From: JACQFK01 sp964619955
Lineage (GTDB): Bacteria > Planctomycetota > MHYJ01 > JACPRB01
Reading direction: 5' to 3'
NCBI GenBank assembly: GCA_964619955.1
Contig: CAZUJF010000035.1
Location: forward strand, 1 to 58,558
DNA length: 58,558 nt
The position numbers were made by a program, and so were the translations under genes. Under the pieces are notes generated by a model that worked only from the letters and a program-made list of their open reading frames with translations, was not told the DNA's origin and did not search any database. This document shows, one piece after another, positions 54,663 through 58,558 of the stretch. Position 1 is the first letter of the stretch, and every line of letters begins with the position of its first letter.

Positions 54663-56027
54663 TCATCGCCCCTTCGCGCGGGCGGGCTTGGCGGGGGGGG
54701 CGGCTTCGGGACCCGGCCCGCCCTCCGAAATGCGCTTCTCCCAGCGGTGCAGCTCCGCGACGCTGCCGAGCGTCGCCTTGCGGCGGATCTCCTCGCGGAG
54801 GCGGTTTTCGTGCTCCAGGACGTCCATCGCGCGGTTCGCGGTCTCGACGAGCTTCGCCTTGGGGATGCGGACGACGCCGGATTCGTCCGCGACGATCCAG
54901 TCCCCCGGCTCCACCGTCACGCCGCCGAGTTTGACGGGGATGTTGATTTCGCCGAGGCCCTTGGGCTCCCCCGCCGTCGGGGTGACGAGCTTCGAGGCCG
55001 CGGGGAATCCGATCGCCCGGATGCTGTCAACGTCCCGCAGGGCGCCGTCGATGACGATGCCCGCGACCTTGCGCTGCAGGCAGGACTCGCTCGCGAGTTC
55101 GCCCCAGAGGGCGGGGCCGAGTCCGCCGGCCTCGACGACGATGACGTCGCCGGGTTTGGCGACGTCGATGGCCTCGACGGGTTTGGCCCAGTCGCCCGGA
55201 TAGGTCCGGACGGTGACCGCGGGGCCGATGATCTTGAGGCCGGGCGTCTGCAGGTAAATACCGGGCAGCTCGCCCGAGCGGTGCAGCGCGTCGGAGATGT
55301 TCGGGGTGGAGACCTTGGCGAGGATCTTGCGGAGTTCGGCCTCGGAGGCGCCGCGCTTGTAGAGTTCGCTCGCGACGGACTTCCCCTCCTTAAGGGCTTT
55401 GAGGATCGTGCGGGTGGCGCCCTCGGCGTCGGCGCTTTTGGCGATGGCGCCGCCGACGATGATGATGGAGGCGCCGGCCTTCGCGACGGCCGCGGCATTC
55501 TCGCTGGTGACGCCGCCGGCGACGGCGATGGGGATCGTGAGTTTCCCGCGGAGTTCCTTGAGCTGGGCGGCGACGTCGCCGCCGCGCATCTGGTCGTCGA
55601 TGGCCAGGTGGAGGCCGACGTGGTGCGCGCCCCAGTCCTGGCAGCGCTTCGCCACCTCGAGGAGCCGCGGCCCCTTCAAGCCGAGCAGGTCGACGCAGAC
55701 ATCGATGCCGTAGTTGCGGCCGGCCTCGATGCACTCGAGGATCGTGGCGTCGCTTTCGGTGACGCAGACGGTGGCGCAGTTCGCGCCGGCCTTGGCGGCG
55801 GCCTCGAACTCGGTGCGGCCGGCGTCGAGCGTCTTGGTGTCGGCGATCAGGTAGGCCTTGGGGAACTCGCGGCGCAGGGCGCGGATGGCCTCGAGTCCCT
55901 CGCTCTTGATGAGCGGGGTGCCGGCCTCGATCCAGCGGGCGCCGCCCTTCCAGGCCTCGCGCGCCACGCCGAGCGCGCGGGAGAGCTCGAGGAAATCGAG
56001 CGCGACCTGGAGCACGGGGTAGTCCAT
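54663..56027 (-). CDS. Hexulose-6-phosphate synthase fused to RraA-like domain
   Basis: 454 aa. Residues 1-215 are an HPS/orotidine-decarboxylase-type barrel: LQVALDFLELSRA, IADTKTLDAGRTEFEAAAKAGA (DxK-x-x-D active-site set), IPIAVAGGVTSENAAA. Residues about 220-430 are an RraA-like domain (STPNISDALHRSG, GDVIVVEAGGLGPALWGELAS, GIVIDGALRDVDSIR). The same fusion is known from archaea and some bacteria. HPS combines formaldehyde with ribulose 5-phosphate, or in reverse makes ribulose phosphate. No hxlB (isomerase) gene lies nearby. The start is probably leaderless (TACGAT 9 nt upstream). Confidence 0.9.
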   Translation of the reverse strand: MDYPVLQVALDFLELSRALGVAREAWKGGARWIEAGTPLIKSEGLEAIRALRREFPKAYLIADTKTLDAGRTEFEAAAKAGANCATVCVTESDATILECIEAGRNYGIDVCVDLLGLKGPRLLEVAKRCQDWGAHHVGLHLAIDDQMRGGDVAAQLKELRGKLTIPIAVAGGVTSENAAAVAKAGASIIIVGGAIAKSADAEGATRTILKALKEGKSVASELYKRGASEAELRKILAKVSTPNISDALHRSGELPGIYLQTPGLKIIGPAVTVRTYPGDWAKPVEAIDVAKPGDVIVVEAGGLGPALWGELASESCLQRKVAGIVIDGALRDVDSIRAIGFPAASKLVTPTAGEPKGLGEINIPVKLGGVTVEPGDWIVADESGVVRIPKAKLVETANRAMDVLEHENRLREEIRRKATLGSVAELHRWEKRISEGGPGPEAAPPAKPARAKGR

Positions 56028-56036
56028 AGGGCGGAC

Positions 56037-56065
56037 ATCGTAATTAGGTCGTCCCCGTTGCGCAA
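56037..56065 (-). promoter_or_regulatory. Leaderless promoter of the HPS-RraA fusion gene
   Basis: On the minus strand TTGCGC (56060-56065) and TACGAT (56037-56042) have a 17-bp spacer. The -10 ends 9 nt before the ATG and no Shine-Dalgarno is visible. Confidence 0.55.
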
Positions 56066-56098
56066 GAGCGCGGGGCGGTAGGCGAACTTGCGTGGGTT

Positions 56099-56126
56099 GT
56101 AGTTCGTAGCCGGCAGCCGGTAGGAC
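56099..56126 (+). repeat. Degenerate heptamer tandem repeat (GTAGCCG type)
   Basis: The units are GTAGTTC, GTAGCCG, GCAGCCG and GTAGGAC in 7-nt register. In another phase this is the GGTAGCC motif of 13597-13631. It lies in the 175-bp gap upstream of the HPS fusion promoter and before the ORF6N remnant; nothing else was seen in the gap. Confidence 0.5.
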
Positions 56127-56202
56127 GTGACGCGTTCCACCTGCTTTGGGAAACCCTGACGCTCACGTTACCTCGCCGAATACGCCACACCCCCGAAATT
56201 GA

Positions 56203-56565
56203 CCACCTGATCAATTCGTACTCCGATTGAGCCCAGAGGAGGCGCTTGCGGAGCGGTCACAGTTTGTGACCGCATCCACCCGCAATCTGCGTTATCGGCC
56301 CCTGGGGTTCACGGAGCATGGGGCCATCATGGCTGCCAATGTCCTTCGGAGCCGCCGTGCCGAAGAAGCCGGGGTGCTTGTGGTCCGGGCCTTCGTGAGA
56401 CTCCGGCAGCTGCTGTCCACGCATCGGGACCTGGGCGAGAAATTGGCCGAACTCGAAGCCCGCCTCGGCACGCACGATCAAGCCATCCGGGACATACTGG
56501 TCACGATCCGCGAACTGATGGAGCCTGCGGAGATTCCCAGCAAAGGCCGCATCGGCTTCAGGTAG
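56203..56565 (+). pseudogene. ORF6N domain protein, 5'-truncated remnant
   Basis: The readable part begins PPDQFVLRLSPEEALAERSQFVTAS after an in-frame TGA and runs to GRIGFR. It covers the second half of an ORF6N domain (RSQFVTAS, LGFTEHGAIMAANVLRSRRAEEAGVLVVRAFVRLRQLL) and the C-terminal coil (LAELEARLGTHDQAIRDIL). The N-terminal part (LDSDLAxLYGV in intact proteins) is absent in all frames. ORF6N/KilA-N-type genes are mostly phage- or mobile-element-borne. A TTG at 56227 could still allow translation of the rest. Confidence 0.65.
56253..56273 (+). repeat. Inverted repeat inside ORF6N remnant 1
   Basis: GCGGTCAC, loop AGTTT, GTGACCGC, an 8-bp perfect palindrome over the codons for RSQFVTA. 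A matching but different palindrome occurs at the same codons in remnant 2 (57502-57526). Confidence 0.7.
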
Positions 56566-56651
56566 GCGGCTCCGCGCAAATCGCCCGCCCCCAAGCCTCA
56601 CGCGCCACGCCGAGCGCGGGCCAGCCGCGCTGCCCCTCATGGTACATGCCG

Positions 56652-56657
56652 TATACT
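56652..56657 (+). promoter_or_regulatory. -10 box TATACT for a leaderless ATG start
   Basis: TATACT ends 6 nt before the ATG at 56664, with no Shine-Dalgarno between. No clear -35 was found. Confidence 0.35.
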
Positions 56658-56663
56658 GGCTCC

Positions 56664-57401
56664 ATGCCCCGACGAGGATCCAGGATCTGCCCACCCGAGG
56701 AGGGTTGGGAGCCCATCGACCTGGAACAGCAGCACGACTGGAGCAAACTCTCCCTGAAGGGACGGAAGTTCGGGCCGGTCCGAGTGGCCGCTTGCGCCCT
56801 CGGGAATGGTTACCCCGGATGGACCCGGATCGAAGACTGCTCCTTTCGGCACGTCAAGGCTGTCCGATCCTCGCTGCATGCCGTCGTCTTCAGGAACTGC
56901 GACTTTGAGCGGATCCATTCCGACTTCACTCACACATACACGACGCTGTTTCTGGAATGCCGCCTCCGTGGACGGATCACCGGCATCAACTTCGGCATCA
57001 AGGTCACCGAACCATTTGTCCCCGTGGCCCACCTCGCCGCCTACGCCGAGGAACACCGGCGCCTGCTCTCGACGGCGCGCTATTGCCTCGACGTGCGCGA
57101 AGCCGTCCTCGAGAATGCCGGATTCGTCGGTGAAGAGATTGCGAAGAGAGTGATCTTTGCGCCGGGACAATGCGTGATCTACCGGGCCGAGGGGCTGGCC
57201 GGCCGGCTCGACCGGATTGTGAAGCGCGTGCTCCATTCCCCGCTCTTGCACGCCTTCGCCACCTGGGTACGTGATGGAGAGAGGATCGCGCTCGGAAATT
57301 TGCACCCGAAAATGGAATGCATCCGGCTCGAGGAGGTTCTCAATCTGGCGCATGCCGAGGGGATCGAGGTGCTGGAAACCTCGTTGGTTTCAGTTCCCTG
57401 A
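56664..57401 (+). CDS. Hypothetical protein with pentapeptide-like segment
   Basis: 245 aa, soluble, basic. Residues about 50-115 (RIEDCSFRHVKAVRSSLHAVVFRNCDFERI, TTLFLECRLRGRITGINFG) have the loose x(N/D/S)(C/F)xF rhythm of pentapeptide-like repeats but no regular A(D/N)LxX. The rest is helical (LAAYAEEHRRLLSTARYCLDVREAVL). Codon use and GC look slightly lower than in the neighbours. It lies between two ORF6N remnants, so it may be an accessory gene that came with them. An in-frame ATG at 56646 is possible, but the -10-like box follows it. Confidence 0.5.
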   Translation: MPRRGSRICPPEEGWEPIDLEQQHDWSKLSLKGRKFGPVRVAACALGNGYPGWTRIEDCSFRHVKAVRSSLHAVVFRNCDFERIHSDFTHTYTTLFLECRLRGRITGINFGIKVTEPFVPVAHLAAYAEEHRRLLSTARYCLDVREAVLENAGFVGEEIAKRVIFAPGQCVIYRAEGLAGRLDRIVKRVLHSPLLHAFATWVRDGERIALGNLHPKMECIRLEEVLNLAHAEGIEVLETSLVSVP

Positions 57402-57450
57402 TTCCACCATCCCTCCTCCCCAGCGGAAGACCATCGATTCCTTATCCGGT

Positions 57451-57570
57451 GATTCCCCGAAAGATTCTATCTTCAGATTGACTCCTGAAGAGGACGAGTT
57501 CTTGAGGTCGCAAACTGCGACCTCAATTCGGGATGGGCGGCGCACCCTGCCGTTCGTTTTCACCGGGCAT
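57451..57570 (+). pseudogene. ORF6N domain fragment 2
   Basis: About 40 codons: DSPKDSIFRLTPEED, FLRSQTATSIRDG, RRTLPFVFTGHE. They align with PPDQFVLRLSPEE...RSQFVTAS...LGFTEHG of remnant 1 and with intact ORF6N domains. Both the N-terminal part and everything after the FTxHE motif are missing. With the sequence around it, this makes up the 300-bp stretch between the 56664 gene and ahcY; nothing else was seen there. Confidence 0.65.
57502..57526 (+). repeat. Inverted repeat inside ORF6N fragment 2
   Basis: TTGAGGTCGC, loop AAACT, GCGACCTCAA, a 10-bp perfect palindrome over the codons for LRSQTATS, the same site as the palindrome in remnant 1. Confidence 0.75.
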
Positions 57571-57708
57571 GAGCCCTGCTGCTACGGCGGGCATGGGCCG
57601 CGAAGGTTTTGTCCGGCGAACGGATGAAATTCTCCAGCCTCCCCCCGCCTGCTCGTGATAACATGCGGCCGGTTTGGACCCCCTTTTTGGCCCGGAGGAA
57701 AAACCACG

Positions 57709-58558
57709 ATGAGCACGGCGACGAAGCCCAAGAAGTCCAAGGCGCGGGAAAAGCTGTCGCGTCCGGCGTTCAAGGTGCGGGACCTCTCCCTGGCCGAGTT
57801 CGGACGCAAGGAGATCCGCCTGGCCGAGGACGAAATGCCCGGCCTGATGGCCCTCCGGGAGAAGTACGGCAAGGACAAGCCCCTCGCCGGCGCCCGCATC
57901 ATGGGCTCCCTCCACATGACCGTGCAGACGGCCGTGCTCATCGAGACGCTCACGGCCCTCGGCGCCAGCGTGCGCTGGGTTTCCTGCAACATCTTCAGCA
58001 CCCAGGACAGCGCCGCCGCGGCGGTCGCGGTCGGCCCCAAGGGAACGGTCGACAGCCCCAAGGGCGTCGCGGTCTTCGCGTGGAAAGGCGAAACCCTCCC
58101 CGAGTACTGGTGGTGCACGGCCGAGGCGCTGGTCTGGCCGGACGGCCGCGGACCGAACCTCATCGTCGACGACGGCGGCGACGCCACCCTGCTGGTCCAC
58201 AAGGGCGTCGAGTACCAGAAGGCCGGCAAGGTCCCCGCGTCCGACCCCGAGAAGATGAGCGAGGAGGAGTGCGTCTTCCACGACCTGCTCCGGGAACTCG
58301 GGACCACGATCGACTGGGTCGGGATGGCCGCGGACATCAAGGGCGTCAGCGAGGAGACGACCACGGGCGTGCACCGTCTCTACCAGTTCGCCAAGGAGCA
58401 GCGCCTGCTCTTCCCAGCCATCAACGTGAACGACTCCGTCACCAAGTCGAAGTTCGACAATCTCTACGGATGCCGCCACTCGCTGATCGACGGCCTGAAC
58501 CGCGCCATTGACGTCATGATGGCGGGCAAGGTCGCCGTGATCTGCGGGTACGGCGACG
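57709..58558 (+). CDS. ahcY: Adenosylhomocysteinase, N-terminal part (cut by window edge)
   Basis: 283 codons visible. It hydrolyses S-adenosylhomocysteine to adenosine and homocysteine. Motifs are GSLHMTVQTAVLIETLTALGA, WVSCNIFSTQDSAAAA (substrate-binding), YWWCTAEAL, LIVDDGGDATLLVHKG and GLNRAIDVMMAGKVAVICGYGD, which begins the NAD-binding domain at the window edge. A Lys-rich N-terminus precedes the core. The start MSTATKPKKSKAREK follows GGAGG at 57694-57698. No SAH riboswitch was recognised in the short leader. Confidence 0.96.
   Translation, partial: MSTATKPKKSKAREKLSRPAFKVRDLSLAEFGRKEIRLAEDEMPGLMALREKYGKDKPLAGARIMGSLHMTVQTAVLIETLTALGASVRWVSCNIFSTQDSAAAAVAVGPKGTVDSPKGVAVFAWKGETLPEYWWCTAEALVWPDGRGPNLIVDDGGDATLLVHKGVEYQKAGKVPASDPEKMSEEECVFHDLLRELGTTIDWVGMAADIKGVSEETTTGVHRLYQFAKEQRLLFPAINVNDSVTKSKFDNLYGCRHSLIDGLNRAIDVMMAGKVAVICGYGD

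Noticed and set aside
57571..57708. SAH riboswitch upstream of ahcY
   Set aside because: The gap is short and has no recognisable SAH aptamer core; only a plain GGAGG site was found.

Overview
The window looks like one contig piece from a high-GC member of the Planctomycetota. The evidence is a DUF1549-type planctomycete cytochrome-like protein followed by a DUF1501 protein with a Tat-like N-terminus, many exported proteins of unknown role, FG-GAP/ASPIC-UnbV and terpenoid-cyclase-fold proteins, SUMF1-like domain proteins and a GspK-like pseudopilin. No tRNA, rRNA or CRISPR array was seen. The strong GC bias creates long antisense open frames over most real genes; these were left out.

Layout. 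1-2540: DUF1501/DUF1549 pair and two small unknown genes. 2544-6578: translation operon rpsB-tsf-pyrH-frr plus an RluD-type pseudouridine synthase. 6685-13971: a topoisomerase island, with an archaeal-type topoisomerase VI pair (top6B-top6A) divergent from topA, then an unusual HTH-receiver protein. 14008-16024: leuA with a leucine-rich leader peptide, preceded by rpmA. 16219-23393: exported thioredoxin-like, cyclase-fold and glycosidase-like proteins and a ThuA-like protein. 23422-31640: mutS, a three-gene lipoprotein operon, two disordered single-pass membrane proteins and holA. 31734-38035: hflX, a small protein, then a coiled-coil protein, two MreB-like actin homologues and two tiny paralogous membrane proteins. 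38038-44737: two SUMF1-like proteins, inositol-phosphate synthase, a cyclase-fold protein, a membrane protein and a YdjY-like protein. 44961-53045: pseudopilin operon and an FG-GAP/UnbV/thioredoxin gene interrupted by an in-frame TGA. 53077-56027: McsB-McsA arginine kinase pair and a hexulose-phosphate synthase-RraA fusion. 56203-57570: decayed ORF6N genes around an unknown gene. 57709-end: ahcY, cut by the window edge.

The best candidate for an undescribed system is the cytoskeleton-like cluster at 33465-38035. Its own strong promoter lies inside a 10-bp inverted repeat. It encodes a coiled-coil protein, two actin-fold proteins in which Ser replaces the usual phosphate-2 Asp (the second has an N-terminal extension resembling GspE/MshE N-domains), and two small related membrane proteins. 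Planctomycetes generally lack FtsZ, so a dedicated actin-like apparatus is of interest.

Other notable signals are: a Leu-rich attenuator-type leader before leuA; a TGA codon followed by a hairpin that fits the bacterial SECIS model; many genes whose -10 box lies 6-9 nt before the start codon, implying leaderless mRNAs; dispersed degenerate 7-bp-period repeats; and two ORF6N remnants with the same palindrome at the same place but different bases.
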